The notes under the pieces were generated by a model. It was not told the origin of the DNA. It ran no database searches and was given only the letters and a program-made list of their open reading frames with translations. Source: JAPORK01 sp026710285 (lineage in GTDB: Bacteria > Pseudomonadota > Gammaproteobacteria > Pseudomonadales > Endozoicomonadaceae). From it: a stretch of 64,000 nt of DNA. Each line of letters starts with the position of its first letter. The first letter of the stretch is position 1. Location: assembly GCA_965201045.1 (NCBI GenBank), contig OZ241746.1, forward strand, positions 434,001-498,000. The letters are read 5' to 3'. Shown one piece after another: positions 17,056 to 25,754 of the stretch. Position numbers and translations under genes: made by a program.

Positions 17056-17705
17056 ATCAACAGATGCTTCCGGTGCTGTTAACCTTCAATTATGCTCCGG
17101 TTGAATATATTGATCCTTCCTGGTTTGAAACCTTTGAAAGAGGCGATATAATTGCTGCAATCATTGAATCCTCCACAGGAAAGCAGTGGGCATCGCAGGC
17201 GATTCTGCAAGCCACCTCCTTGCAGGAAAGTGCTGATTTTGATTTTGAAAATCCTTTAAAATCAATTGCACTGCAATCTAAGAATGCTTTGATTCAAATT
17301 ATTTTCCATGCCGGCATTGTTGCCAACTATCCTTTTCTGAAAAGTGTTATTCGTGGTAAAGAGCGTAAAGCGCTGGAAACTTGTCTGGGCGAAAAAGCCT
17401 ACCATTTTGCTTTAAAAAAAGCACCGCTTATAGCAGGCAAGTTACCATCAGTCTTTGATTGTACTTTTACTGTAGACTGGAATGCACCGGATGAAATTAA
17501 AAAGCATGTTTTTCGTAGCGGAATACGCCTGTTAGGTGCAGTGTTTGCAAAAGAGCCAGAGGCCTATAAAAAACGGTTGCTATTTAATTTTCCTGCGGTG
17601 AGCCAGGACTATTTTTATGCTGCTGCCGCCAATCAGCAGGCAGCTGATGTACATAAATCAGGCAGCGCATTGTTAAAGAAATTAATGAAAGAGTTCTGCA
17701 GATGA
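17052..17705 (+). CDS. sctK: T3SS sorting-platform accessory protein, SctK-like
   Basis: This 217-residue soluble protein has no signal peptide. It is poorly conserved at sequence level, as is usual for SctK/YscK/OrgA. The assignment rests on size (YscK about 209) and on exact position between sctJ and sctL with 4-base overlaps on both sides. The N-terminal half contains PVEYIDPSWFETFERG, comparable to the early aromatic-rich part of YscK. SctK links the cytoplasmic SctQ-SctL-SctN platform to the inner-membrane ring. Confidence 0.72.
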   Translation: MNQQMLPVLLTFNYAPVEYIDPSWFETFERGDIIAAIIESSTGKQWASQAILQATSLQESADFDFENPLKSIALQSKNALIQIIFHAGIVANYPFLKSVIRGKERKALETCLGEKAYHFALKKAPLIAGKLPSVFDCTFTVDWNAPDEIKKHVFRSGIRLLGAVFAKEPEAYKKRLLFNFPAVSQDYFYAAAANQQAADVHKSGSALLKKLMKEFCR

Positions 17706-18385
17706 CTATTATTACACTGACTACGCATCAGCTTAATCTACCTCCCGGCAAAAAAGTATTAACCCGCAGAGAGTATCAGCAGGTTGTTAAAGCCGGTCAG
17801 ATTATTGCCAAAGCAAAAGAGCGTGCGCAGCAAATTGAACAGGAAGCAAAAGAACATTTTGAAGCAGAAAAAAAACGTGGCTTTGATGAAGGTATGCTGG
17901 AATCGCAGATAGAGCAGTCAGAACAGATGCTCAAAGTGGTTGAACGCACAATCAACTATTTAACCGATGTGGAAGATACCATGGCAGATATTCTGTTATC
18001 TGCGGTTAAAAAGGTTATTGATGGTTTTGATGATAAAAAACTGGTCGCCGGTTTAATCAAAAGTGCGTTACAGCATGTTCGTAATGAGAATCAGGTCACG
18101 GTACGTATAGCGCCTGAGCAGTATGCACATGTAAAAGATCAGGTTAATGCTATTCTGGCAGAATATAAAGGTGTGGGTTTTATTAATCCGGTATCAGACC
18201 AGCGTCTTTCTGCGGGGAGCTGTATTTTAGAGAGCAAAATCGGTGTTATTGATGCCAGTATTGATGTACAGATGGAAGCGTTAAAGCGACGTTTCTCCAA
18301 ACTGTCTGAAGAAACTATTAATGCCATTTCTAATTCAGCCCAAGGCAATGATGATCTGCCGGCTGCCAGTGAAACGATCAATTAA
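17702..18385 (+). CDS. sctL: T3SS ATPase regulator (stator) SctL
   Basis: This 227-residue FliH/YscL-type protein binds and restrains the SctN ATPase. An N-terminal charged coiled coil (about 30-75, AKAKERAQQIEQEAKEHFEA) is followed by the conserved KKRGFDEGMLE. The C-terminal domain contains VTVRIAPEQYAHVKDQV and ends LESKIGVIDASIDVQMEALK, the typical FliH/SctL ending. It is the last T3SS gene here: comF converges 31 bp downstream, so sctN, sctQ, sctV and the rest must be elsewhere. Confidence 0.93.
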   Translation: MTIITLTTHQLNLPPGKKVLTRREYQQVVKAGQIIAKAKERAQQIEQEAKEHFEAEKKRGFDEGMLESQIEQSEQMLKVVERTINYLTDVEDTMADILLSAVKKVIDGFDDKKLVAGLIKSALQHVRNENQVTVRIAPEQYAHVKDQVNAILAEYKGVGFINPVSDQRLSAGSCILESKIGVIDASIDVQMEALKRRFSKLSEETINAISNSAQGNDDLPAASETIN

Positions 18386-18416
18386 TTGCCAGCAGTGTAG
18401 CCGGCATAAGTACATA

Positions 18417-19127
18417 TTATATTTTGGGTGTTCTGGCAATTGCCCAGAGATCGATACGTTCAATACCCTTCTTTTGACAGGCTTTAGCAACAGTTTCTGC
18501 TGAAGCAGTTGAAGTAATAATGTCATCAACCAGTGCAATATGTTTAAACTTAGATTGCTTTGCCTGAAAAGCACCCTGCATATAACGGTGACGGGCTTTG
18601 GCTGAGAGGTTTAAAAGTGGTTTGGTATCCTTTATCCGTTGGACTAAGCGATGTTTAACCGGCACAGACAATTTTTTTGACAAGTGACGGGCAATAACGC
18701 CTGCCTGATTATAACCTCTTTCGCAAAGTCTTTTATCATGCAGTGGCATAGGCACGATTACCTCAGGAAAATCATCCTGTTGATAACGGTGACAGATGGC
18801 TTTAACAAGGACGTGAGCCAGTGGAACGGCATAAGCCAGCTGCTGAGAATATTTTAACTGTTGCAGCATTTCAGCCACAGGATGCTGATATATTAACGGA
18901 ACAATACTGCGCTTAAAAGCCCGGTTTTTGGTTTGGCACAGACCACATAAAAGATCAGTACTCTCTACTGTAAGTGGTTCTGCACAGCTAAAACAGGCAT
19001 GCTGATTAGCCGGTAAACTGCTGATGCAGTCTGTACAGAGCTTTGCAAAAAAAGAGCAGCTGGCTTTACATAGCAGACAACTTATTTTGCAGTTGTTGGT
19101 TATAATTTTTTTAAACAGATTAAACAT
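18417..19127 (-). CDS. comF: ComF-family phosphoribosyltransferase-like protein
   Basis: The 236-residue protein has an N-terminal zinc-ribbon with paired cysteines (CTDC, CFSC, CGLC). A type I phosphoribosyltransferase fold follows, with PMPLHDKRLCERGYNQAGVI and the PRPP loop VDDIITSTASAETVAKAC. ComF-family proteins take part in handling incoming DNA during natural transformation, and the exact reaction is unclear. It lies 12 bp downstream of ubiX in the mpl-ubiX-comF run. Confidence 0.92.
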   Translation of the reverse strand: MFNLFKKIITNNCKISCLLCKASCSFFAKLCTDCISSLPANQHACFSCAEPLTVESTDLLCGLCQTKNRAFKRSIVPLIYQHPVAEMLQQLKYSQQLAYAVPLAHVLVKAICHRYQQDDFPEVIVPMPLHDKRLCERGYNQAGVIARHLSKKLSVPVKHRLVQRIKDTKPLLNLSAKARHRYMQGAFQAKQSKFKHIALVDDIITSTASAETVAKACQKKGIERIDLWAIARTPKI

Positions 19128-19139
19128 TGTACTAGCTTA

Positions 19140-19775
19140 TTATTCATTTTCTCCCCACGCTTTTATTAACGTTTGCGGGATTTTCAGATGTTGCAAAATA
19201 CGTGCTACGATAAAATCTACCATCTCTGCAATCGTCGTGGGTCTGTAATAAAACCCGGGCGAAGCCGGCAGAATGGTAACGCCCATACGCGTTAGTTTTA
19301 GCATATTTTCAAGATGAATTTCTGAATAGGGGGTCTCACGTGGTACTAAAATCAGTTTTTTACGCTCTTTTAATATCACATCTGCAGCCCGTTCAATCAG
19401 ATTATTGCTGGCTCCCGCTGCAATAGCAGACAACGTACCCATGCTTGCCGGACAAATCACCATCTGGTTGCGGGTTATAGCACTACCTGATGCAACCGGT
19501 GCCGTCCACTCACTTTTATGATAAACATGAACCTGCCCGGGTTGATTCTGCAGTGTGCTTTGGCACCATGCTAATAGGGCGCTCTTTTCTGTGGGTAATG
19601 TCAGACCGGTTTCTGTTGCCGCTACAGCAGATGCTGCATCAGAAACCAGCAGAAAAACTTCCGCCTGGCTTTTAATCAGACAGTCTAAAAGGCGCAATGC
19701 ATAGCATGTCCCCGAGGCGCCGGTAATAGCTAGAGTGACCTGATATTTAAAACGATGTGTTGAAGTGTTATTCAT
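19140..19775 (-). CDS. ubiX: Flavin prenyltransferase UbiX
   Basis: This 211-residue enzyme makes the prenylated FMN cofactor used by the UbiD decarboxylase in ubiquinone synthesis. The FMN-binding motif ITGASGTCYALRLLD is at residues 17-31. CPASMGTLSAIAAGASNNLI and LVPRETPYSEIHLENMLKL are family hallmarks, and PASPGFYYRPTTI is near the end. It begins 5 bp after mpl. The mpl-ubiX pair is also found in Pseudomonas. Confidence 0.96.
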   Translation of the reverse strand: MNNTSTHRFKYQVTLAITGASGTCYALRLLDCLIKSQAEVFLLVSDAASAVAATETGLTLPTEKSALLAWCQSTLQNQPGQVHVYHKSEWTAPVASGSAITRNQMVICPASMGTLSAIAAGASNNLIERAADVILKERKKLILVPRETPYSEIHLENMLKLTRMGVTILPASPGFYYRPTTIAEMVDFIVARILQHLKIPQTLIKAWGENE

Positions 19776-19780
19776 TTAGA

Positions 19781-21148
19781 TTAATTCATATGCGTTTGTA
19801 ACAACTTGATCAGTTGATTGTGTAAGTTATTGAAACCGCTGTTGCTCATAATAATCACATCATCTCCAGGTTGTGTTGTTTCCAGCAGATAATTAATGAT
19901 ATCACTGGTATGATGAAATACAGATGATGGTACGCTGGACGATCTGGCAACCTGCTCTAAAGACCAGCAAAGACCATCGGGTTCAAACCAGATTACTTCA
20001 TCTGCCTGATTAACGGTATCAGCCAGTGTATGCTGGTGGATGCCCTGTTTCATTGTGTTGGATCCAGGTTCGATAACTGCGAAAATACGTCTTATGTCCC
20101 CTACATGTTGTCGCCATCCGTTCAGCGTTACTGCAATGGCGGTAGGGTGATGAGCAAAGTCATCATAAATACGGACACCTTTTATTTCTGCCAGCAACTC
20201 CATGCGGCGCTTAATACCGGCGAAAGAGGTCAGAGCCTCACAGGCAAGCGCTGGCTGAATACCCGCATGACAGGCTGCGGCAACAGCACTTAACGCATTT
20301 TGTACATTGTGTTCACCGGTAAGCTGCCAGTTTATACTGCCCTGAACTTCATTGTCACAAAGCACGGTAAAAGATGAGCCATCCGATTCGGTCAGCTGTG
20401 CCCTCCAGCGACCCTTTTCTCCGATTTTCTCAACCGGTGTCCAGCGCCCCATACTAAGCGTTTCACTGATTGCTGTGTCATTTTCCGGTACTATAATTAA
20501 ACCGTTTGCAGGCAGTGTTCTGATTAAATGGTGTAACTGCTTTTGAATACTTTTTAAGTCATCAAAAATATCCGCATGATCAAATTCCAGGTTGTTGATT
20601 ACTGTTGTCTTTGGATGATAATGAATAAACTTTGAACGTTTATCAAAAAAGGCTGTATCATATTCATCCGCTTCAATAACAAAAAAATCTGTTTCTCCCA
20701 GACGGGAAGGTACGCCAAAATTCAGCGGAATCCCCCCTATTAAAAAGCCCGGCGCTTTTTTGGCATAATCCAGAATCCATGCCAGCATAGCAGCAGTTGT
20801 GGTTTTGCCATGTGTACCTGCTACAGCCAAAACCCACTTATCTTTGAGAATATGTTCGGCAAGAAAAGCAGGACCTGAGGTATAAGGCAGACCTGCATTG
20901 AGCATATGCTCTATCTCAGGATTGCCTCTGGAAAGAGCGTTGCCCACAACAATAAGATCGGGTGCCGGATTTAGATGGGCAGGATCAAAGCTATCGTAAA
21001 TAACCAGCTTGTGCTTTTCAAGCAGTGTACTCATGGGAGGGTAGATGTTGGTATCAGAACCGGTCACATGAAAACCTTTAGCTTTGGCAAGTAAGGCAAG
21101 ACTTCCCATAAATGTGCCACAAATACCAGGGATATGTATATGTTTCAT
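19781..21148 (-). CDS. mpl: Murein peptide ligase Mpl
   Basis: This 455-residue UDP-MurNAc:L-Ala-gamma-D-Glu-meso-DAP ligase reattaches the recycled tripeptide to UDP-MurNAc. It starts MKHIHIPGICGTFMGSLALL, typical of Mpl as against MurC. The ATP loop GTHGKTTTAAMLAW, the Mur-family NLEFDHADIF, and AHHPTAI in the C-terminal domain are all present. It is the first gene of the minus-strand mpl-ubiX-comF run and diverges from pfp. Its presence shows active peptidoglycan recycling. Confidence 0.96.
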   Translation of the reverse strand: MKHIHIPGICGTFMGSLALLAKAKGFHVTGSDTNIYPPMSTLLEKHKLVIYDSFDPAHLNPAPDLIVVGNALSRGNPEIEHMLNAGLPYTSGPAFLAEHILKDKWVLAVAGTHGKTTTAAMLAWILDYAKKAPGFLIGGIPLNFGVPSRLGETDFFVIEADEYDTAFFDKRSKFIHYHPKTTVINNLEFDHADIFDDLKSIQKQLHHLIRTLPANGLIIVPENDTAISETLSMGRWTPVEKIGEKGRWRAQLTESDGSSFTVLCDNEVQGSINWQLTGEHNVQNALSAVAAACHAGIQPALACEALTSFAGIKRRMELLAEIKGVRIYDDFAHHPTAIAVTLNGWRQHVGDIRRIFAVIEPGSNTMKQGIHQHTLADTVNQADEVIWFEPDGLCWSLEQVARSSSVPSSVFHHTSDIINYLLETTQPGDDVIIMSNSGFNNLHNQLIKLLQTHMN

Positions 21149-21326
21149 TGGATATTATTAGCCTTTTTTACTCTTGATTTCAGATTAAAACAGTATCCAC
21201 AGGGATAGTAAATTTTTTTAATTATGACATAAAGCGTGTGGTCAGGAAGTATTTTGAATAATATTGTATTACATTTACTTTATTTGCATCGACACAATAC
21301 CATTTTTAACTCAAGAACTAAAAAGT

Positions 21327-22589
21327 ATGACTGACATTTTTAATGCATTTTATGCCCAGTCAGGTGGTGTTACTGCTGTCATTAATGCCAGTGCCTGTGG
21401 TGTTATTGAAACAGCACGTACCTGTACCGATAAAATAGGCACCGTTTTTGCCGGTAAAAACGGTATTTTAGGTGCACTAAAAGAAGAGCTTATCGATACC
21501 AGTCTGGAATCTGCACAAACTATTGCCGCTCTGCGTTATACACCGGGAGGTGCTTTTGGCTCCTGTCGCTATCGTTTACCAGACAGTGAAGAGAGTAATA
21601 CACTTTATCAGCGGATTATTGCTGTATTCAAAGCACACAATGTTCGTTACTTTTTTTATAATGGTGGCGGAGATTCCATGGATACCGCACATAAAATTGG
21701 TCTGATGAGTGAGCGTTTAGATTATCCCGTTACCTGTATTGGTATCCCGAAAACGATTGATAATGATCTTGCTGCTACAGACAGCTGTCCCGGCTTTGGT
21801 TCTGCTGCCAAATATATTGCCACTTCAGTAAAAGAAGCGGCGCTGGATGTTATCAGTATGCAGGAGACATCAACAAAGATTTTTGTGATGGAAGTAATGG
21901 GGAGAAATGCCGGCTGGCTGGCAGCCTCTGCAGCCCTTGCGATGAACAATAAGAGTGATGCACCCCATATACTGCTTTTTCCGGAAGTTGACTTTTCCAG
22001 AGAACTATTTTTAGCACGGGTCGAAGAAACGGTTGAAAACTGCGGATATTGTGTCATTGTCGCAGCAGAAGGTATTCGTTATGCTGATGGTACTTTTCTT
22101 TCAGCCAGTCGTTCAACAGATGCTTTTGGTAATGTGCAGTTAGGTGGTACAGCACCGATACTGGCACGAATGATAAAAGATGCACTTGGATACAAATATC
22201 ACTGGTGTGTTGCAGACTACCTGCAACGTTCAGCACGTCATCTGGCATCAACTATTGATGTGGAGCAGGCTTATGCTGTGGGGAAGAGTGCGGTGGAAAT
22301 AGCCATCGCAGGGCAGAACCGGGTGATGACATCGGTTATTCGCGAGCCGGAAGAAACGTTTAAATGGAAAACAGGCAGTGTTCCGCTGGAGATGGTGGCA
22401 AATGTAGTGATGAAACTACCTGATAACTTCATTGCAACCGATGGATTTCATATTACCGATACCTGCAGAGCTTATTTGGCACCACTGATTCAGGGCGAAG
22501 ATATACCACCGTTTAAGGATGGTGTACCTGATTATGCACTGTTTAAAGGTACCATGGCAGAAAAAAAATTAGCAGATTTTAAATTTTAG
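21327..22589 (+). CDS. pfp: Pyrophosphate-dependent 6-phosphofructokinase
   Basis: The protein has 420 residues from the ATG at 21327, which starts the conserved MTDIFNAFYAQSGGVTAVIN. An upstream in-frame start at 21264 would add 21 non-conserved residues. It phosphorylates fructose-6-phosphate using PPi. Two positions separate it from ATP enzymes: NGGGDSMDT carries Asp where ATP-PFKs have Gly (GGDGS), and PKTIDND has Lys where ATP-PFKs have Gly (PGTIDND). MGRNAGWLA is the sugar-phosphate site. The reaction is reversible and saves ATP, and it is often the only PFK in host-associated or methanotroph-related gammaproteobacteria. No glycolytic neighbours are seen. Confidence 0.93.
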   Translation: MTDIFNAFYAQSGGVTAVINASACGVIETARTCTDKIGTVFAGKNGILGALKEELIDTSLESAQTIAALRYTPGGAFGSCRYRLPDSEESNTLYQRIIAVFKAHNVRYFFYNGGGDSMDTAHKIGLMSERLDYPVTCIGIPKTIDNDLAATDSCPGFGSAAKYIATSVKEAALDVISMQETSTKIFVMEVMGRNAGWLAASAALAMNNKSDAPHILLFPEVDFSRELFLARVEETVENCGYCVIVAAEGIRYADGTFLSASRSTDAFGNVQLGGTAPILARMIKDALGYKYHWCVADYLQRSARHLASTIDVEQAYAVGKSAVEIAIAGQNRVMTSVIREPEETFKWKTGSVPLEMVANVVMKLPDNFIATDGFHITDTCRAYLAPLIQGEDIPPFKDGVPDYALFKGTMAEKKLADFKF

Positions 22590-22663
22590 TATTATGGCTT
22601 GCAGATAACTGCTGTTAAGATAAAGGGATTTTTAATAACTAATTATTTTTACAGGAGTTTAAC

Positions 22664-23836
22664 ATGGGAGTATCTGTGTGTTCAGATGCAGGAAACGGCA
22701 AAAATTGTATACGGACAGCCTCGGGAGAATGTTCAGGTGTATACCGTAATTCTGCTGCAGAAAGTAGTAAAGGTACACAAAATTCGTCAAAAGGTCACAG
22801 ATTCAAATTACCTGGCTTTTCTTTTTTAACTAAAATATTTCCAAGTATAAAGAATAAGAAGCGTTCACAAAACAGTTTAGACAAATTCAGAGACGGAACA
22901 GAAAAAAGACAAAAATGCTCATTCAGAGTGATGTTAATCAATTGCATTTGTTGTTTGCTTATCAAAATGACAGTTAGTCTTTTGGCTTCGACTGCACTGG
23001 CTTCAGATTCACCCAACCAGGAAATGCAAACCCATAGCCAGAGCGAAGTCGAAGACAATCCGGGATACCTTACAAGTTTTGTTGACTCAATGTATGCTCG
23101 TTTTAAAGATAATGATGCTTTAGTACATGCTGCTACGAAGGGTGGTGATACAAAAAAAGTAGAACCATTGCCTGAAAATCAATATTACATAACAGTTCGA
23201 CGGACTCCCCCTGGCAAAACAATTTTAATGAATGCTGCAATGGGAGGGAGCGAGAAGATTGTAAAGTCTTTACTTAATTATAAAGATATAGACGTCGATT
23301 TACAAAATGATGATGGCGTAACAGCTTTAATGTATGCTGCAATGGGAGGGCACGAGAAGTGTGTAAAGCATTTTCTTAATAAACGTGCAAACGTCAATTT
23401 AAAAGATAATGATGGCAAAATAGCTTTAATGTATGCTATGCGTCAGACGGTTATAGATATAAATACTGTAAAATGTCTGCTGCAACATTCAAACTTAGAT
23501 TCTGAGATGAGAAGGAAAGTCTTACATGAGGCCGCAAAATATGATAATGCAGAGTGTATAAATCTTTTACTTGACGATTCACGTTTTGATGTTAATGCAA
23601 AAGATGAAAGTCAGTTTATTGCTGATTGGAAGGCTGGTAAATTTTCGCATGATAAAGAAAAAATAACGTTTCTGGATAAAAATGGCGAAATTGATATTCC
23701 TGCTCTTATGGCACCTATTCATATGGAAGCTATTGATATTGCAGCTAGTGAGATGGCAGATCTTGAAAAATCTCTTTCTCTTCAGAATAGCAAAGAGCAA
23801 CATATGCTCGCACTTAAGTCTAAAGAGTTGCAGTAA
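22664..23836 (+). CDS. Ankyrin-repeat protein, candidate secreted effector
   Basis: The protein has 390 residues, with AGGAG 6 bases before the ATG. Residues 1-80 are Ser/Gly/Lys-rich and probably disordered. Residues 88-113 form a hydrophobic stretch (VMLINCICCLLIKMTVSLLA), too far in for a normal Sec signal. Residues 181-330 contain about four ankyrin repeats, including TILMNAAMGGSEKIVKSLL, TALMYAAMGGHEKCVKHFL and the last one near VLHEAAKYDNAECINLLL. The remainder is charged helix. Ankyrin proteins of host-associated bacteria are often delivered into eukaryotic cells, and sctI-L lie 4 kb away. No secretion signal can be proven by eye. It is alone downstream of pfp. Confidence 0.75.
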   Translation: MGVSVCSDAGNGKNCIRTASGECSGVYRNSAAESSKGTQNSSKGHRFKLPGFSFLTKIFPSIKNKKRSQNSLDKFRDGTEKRQKCSFRVMLINCICCLLIKMTVSLLASTALASDSPNQEMQTHSQSEVEDNPGYLTSFVDSMYARFKDNDALVHAATKGGDTKKVEPLPENQYYITVRRTPPGKTILMNAAMGGSEKIVKSLLNYKDIDVDLQNDDGVTALMYAAMGGHEKCVKHFLNKRANVNLKDNDGKIALMYAMRQTVIDINTVKCLLQHSNLDSEMRRKVLHEAAKYDNAECINLLLDDSRFDVNAKDESQFIADWKAGKFSHDKEKITFLDKNGEIDIPALMAPIHMEAIDIAASEMADLEKSLSLQNSKEQHMLALKSKELQ

Positions 23837-23990
23837 AGATATATCTAGTTATTTTTTTAGGTATTTCAACAGAGTGTCTCCTCTGCTTGTGTGGTTTTAA
23901 TAAGTCAGAGGTCGCGTATATTAGAAATAAATTTGTACAATCCTAATCTATCCATAAAATGACAATGGTTCTTCTTGCTTCAATTTAACT

Positions 23991-24044
23991 GGCTTCGACT
24001 CCGCACAGCCAACAAAAAACCGTAGCCTGATTGGAGTCGAAGGC
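23991..24044. repeat. Hairpin with GGCTTCGACTCC stem
   Basis: GGCTTCGACTCC pairs with GGAGTCGAAGGC 30 bases later. An alternative inner stem pairs GTAGCCT with AGGCTAC. It sits between the ankyrin gene and the converging glycosyltransferase gene. It lacks a clear T-tract, so it is as likely a REP-type element as a bidirectional terminator. Confidence 0.55.
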
Positions 24045-24062
24045 TACCATACAAAATCACAA

Positions 24063-25463
24063 CTACCCTATTGTGCGTATTCCAGATGGGTATACAGCGG
24101 AGCTGTCATGAAGTTTAGATAACTGTTTGTCTTTAGCCGTCATCATATGAATATAAGTATTACTTTTATCTTTAAAGAAATTTTTAGTTTGATATAACAA
24201 GTTTTTTCCTAGTGAAAAAAAAATGATTGATATGAAAATAAGGTGGAAATATTTTAGATGGCTTGTTTTAAAGATATTGAGTAACAACAGAACAGTTAGA
24301 AAAAAATATAGTGATATAGGAAATGTCAACCGGAGATTAAACATATCAAAATAATAATTAAACCTGGTATAACAAAGTAAAAATAATAAACTAAAACCAC
24401 TCACAGATAGGGTCAATAACCTTGATGTTAACTGTTTTGATATTTTATTTTTTTCAAAATAATTCTCTGTCTGGTTATTTGCTAAAATATAAACCAAAGG
24501 AAATAAGATTAAAAAAACAAATATAGCGTATCGAAAATGAAATTTTTGACCTAAAACAAATCTGATAAAACAAAGACTCAGAAAATAAAATAAGAATGCT
24601 AAACACAACAGTTTTTTCAGATCGAATTTATTTTTTGCTAAAGGCGTTTCTCTTCTGTTTTCAAAAGCAATAATTAGTATTAAAAATATGGACAAAGAGA
24701 TGAAGAGAGGCTTCAAATCTTTAAAAAAAGATATAAGAAGTTCTCGAAGCAGAAGAGCAAAACTTTCTTCAGCAGGTACTCTGCCTCCGGTAAAGGATCC
24801 TGTTAAAGTTTTATTCAATAAAAAATACCCAAAAATGAAAGTTCCAGAGATTAAACATAAAAACAAAAAACGAAACGACTGTTTTTTATTTTTAGTAAAA
24901 AGAAAATACAAAAATAATAAACCCAGAGACAATAAGTGAAAAATTCCTATATAACGAACCAGAAATGCAGAAACTGTGCTAAAAACAACCATGACAGAAA
25001 ATAATAGTTTATTGTCATTTTCTATCACTTTAACCACAGACCAAATAAACAATAAATTAAAGAAAATAAATGGATTTTCACTCCATGTATAATTACTTAT
25101 TAACAAAAATGATGACGTTAAAAAAATATAATAATATGATTGTAGTGAATACCCTTTAAACAAAGACTTAAGTATTATTAAATTACAAAAAACACAAGCA
25201 ATATTTAATATTTTGGATGCCCAGAATAAGTTAATATTATCTAACAAAAGACTAGTAAATTTAATTAACACCGGATATCCCCATGGCCAGGTAGAAAAGT
25301 ACGGTAAATCAAAATTTGCCATTCTTAAATAAGATGTTGAATCAGGTGAAATTCCTCCATTGAAAACAGAAGTCGTAATTATCCAGATTGATGAAAAAAG
25401 AAAAACCAATAAGAATTGATTTTTGGTTAGTCGATTGATGTAAGGAGTTATCTTAAAATCCAT
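24063..25463 (-). CDS. Polytopic membrane protein, GT-C-like glycosyltransferase candidate
   Basis: The 466-residue protein has about 11-12 hydrophobic segments. After the first membrane segment comes an external loop, NGGISPDSTSYLRMANFDLP, then STWPWGYPVLIKF. An acidic residue in this position (here D41) is typical of GT-C enzymes, which use polyprenyl-phosphate sugar donors. The C-terminus ends in a short polar tail. It lies downstream of the arabinose-pathway-like operon but is separated from the previous gene by an IS5 remnant. Its substrate is unknown. Base composition is more AT-rich than the core genes. Confidence 0.6.
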   Translation of the reverse strand: MDFKITPYINRLTKNQFLLVFLFSSIWIITTSVFNGGISPDSTSYLRMANFDLPYFSTWPWGYPVLIKFTSLLLDNINLFWASKILNIACVFCNLIILKSLFKGYSLQSYYYIFLTSSFLLISNYTWSENPFIFFNLLFIWSVVKVIENDNKLLFSVMVVFSTVSAFLVRYIGIFHLLSLGLLFLYFLFTKNKKQSFRFLFLCLISGTFIFGYFLLNKTLTGSFTGGRVPAEESFALLLRELLISFFKDLKPLFISLSIFLILIIAFENRRETPLAKNKFDLKKLLCLAFLFYFLSLCFIRFVLGQKFHFRYAIFVFLILFPLVYILANNQTENYFEKNKISKQLTSRLLTLSVSGFSLLFLLCYTRFNYYFDMFNLRLTFPISLYFFLTVLLLLNIFKTSHLKYFHLIFISIIFFSLGKNLLYQTKNFFKDKSNTYIHMMTAKDKQLSKLHDSSAVYPSGIRTIG

Positions 25464-25466
25464 TAG

Positions 25467-25740
25467 TTATTTGTCCTTCATTGTATAATAGAGATCGTTC
25501 AGATAAATCATTGTCTCTGAACTGTATGTTGAGCATTCATAGTCTTTGCTCAGCCTGTGATTATGACTAATCCAGGCAAATGTTCTTTCAAAAAAACAAC
25601 GACGTGGTAACAGGATGAAACCTTTTACATTATCACTACGTAAAGTATCAGGGAGAACTTACAAGCCTGATTTACCTATTCAGTAGGTTTGCCTCTGTAG
25701 CTACCGTCAACCCAAAACAAACGTAGTTAGTGAGTGCAAT
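25467..25740 (-). pseudogene. IS5-family transposase, C-terminal remnant
   Basis: The minus strand reads LRLFWVDGSYRGKPTE, then a stop and a frameshift. It continues RSDNVKGFILLPRRCFFERT, FAWISHNHRLSKDYE and SSETMIYLNDLYYTMKDK, with a stop at 25467-25469. This is the typical IS5 C-terminus, with the DGGYRG and VERTFAWL...RRLSKDYE blocks including the catalytic Glu. Only the last third survives. It fills the 291-bp gap between the two membrane glycosyltransferase genes. Confidence 0.88.
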
Positions 25741-25754
25741 GCAAATCATCTGGG

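Noticed and set aside
21264..21326. Upstream extension of pfp by 21 residues
   Set aside because: The extension is not conserved in kind. The ATG at 21327 begins the family's normal N-terminus.
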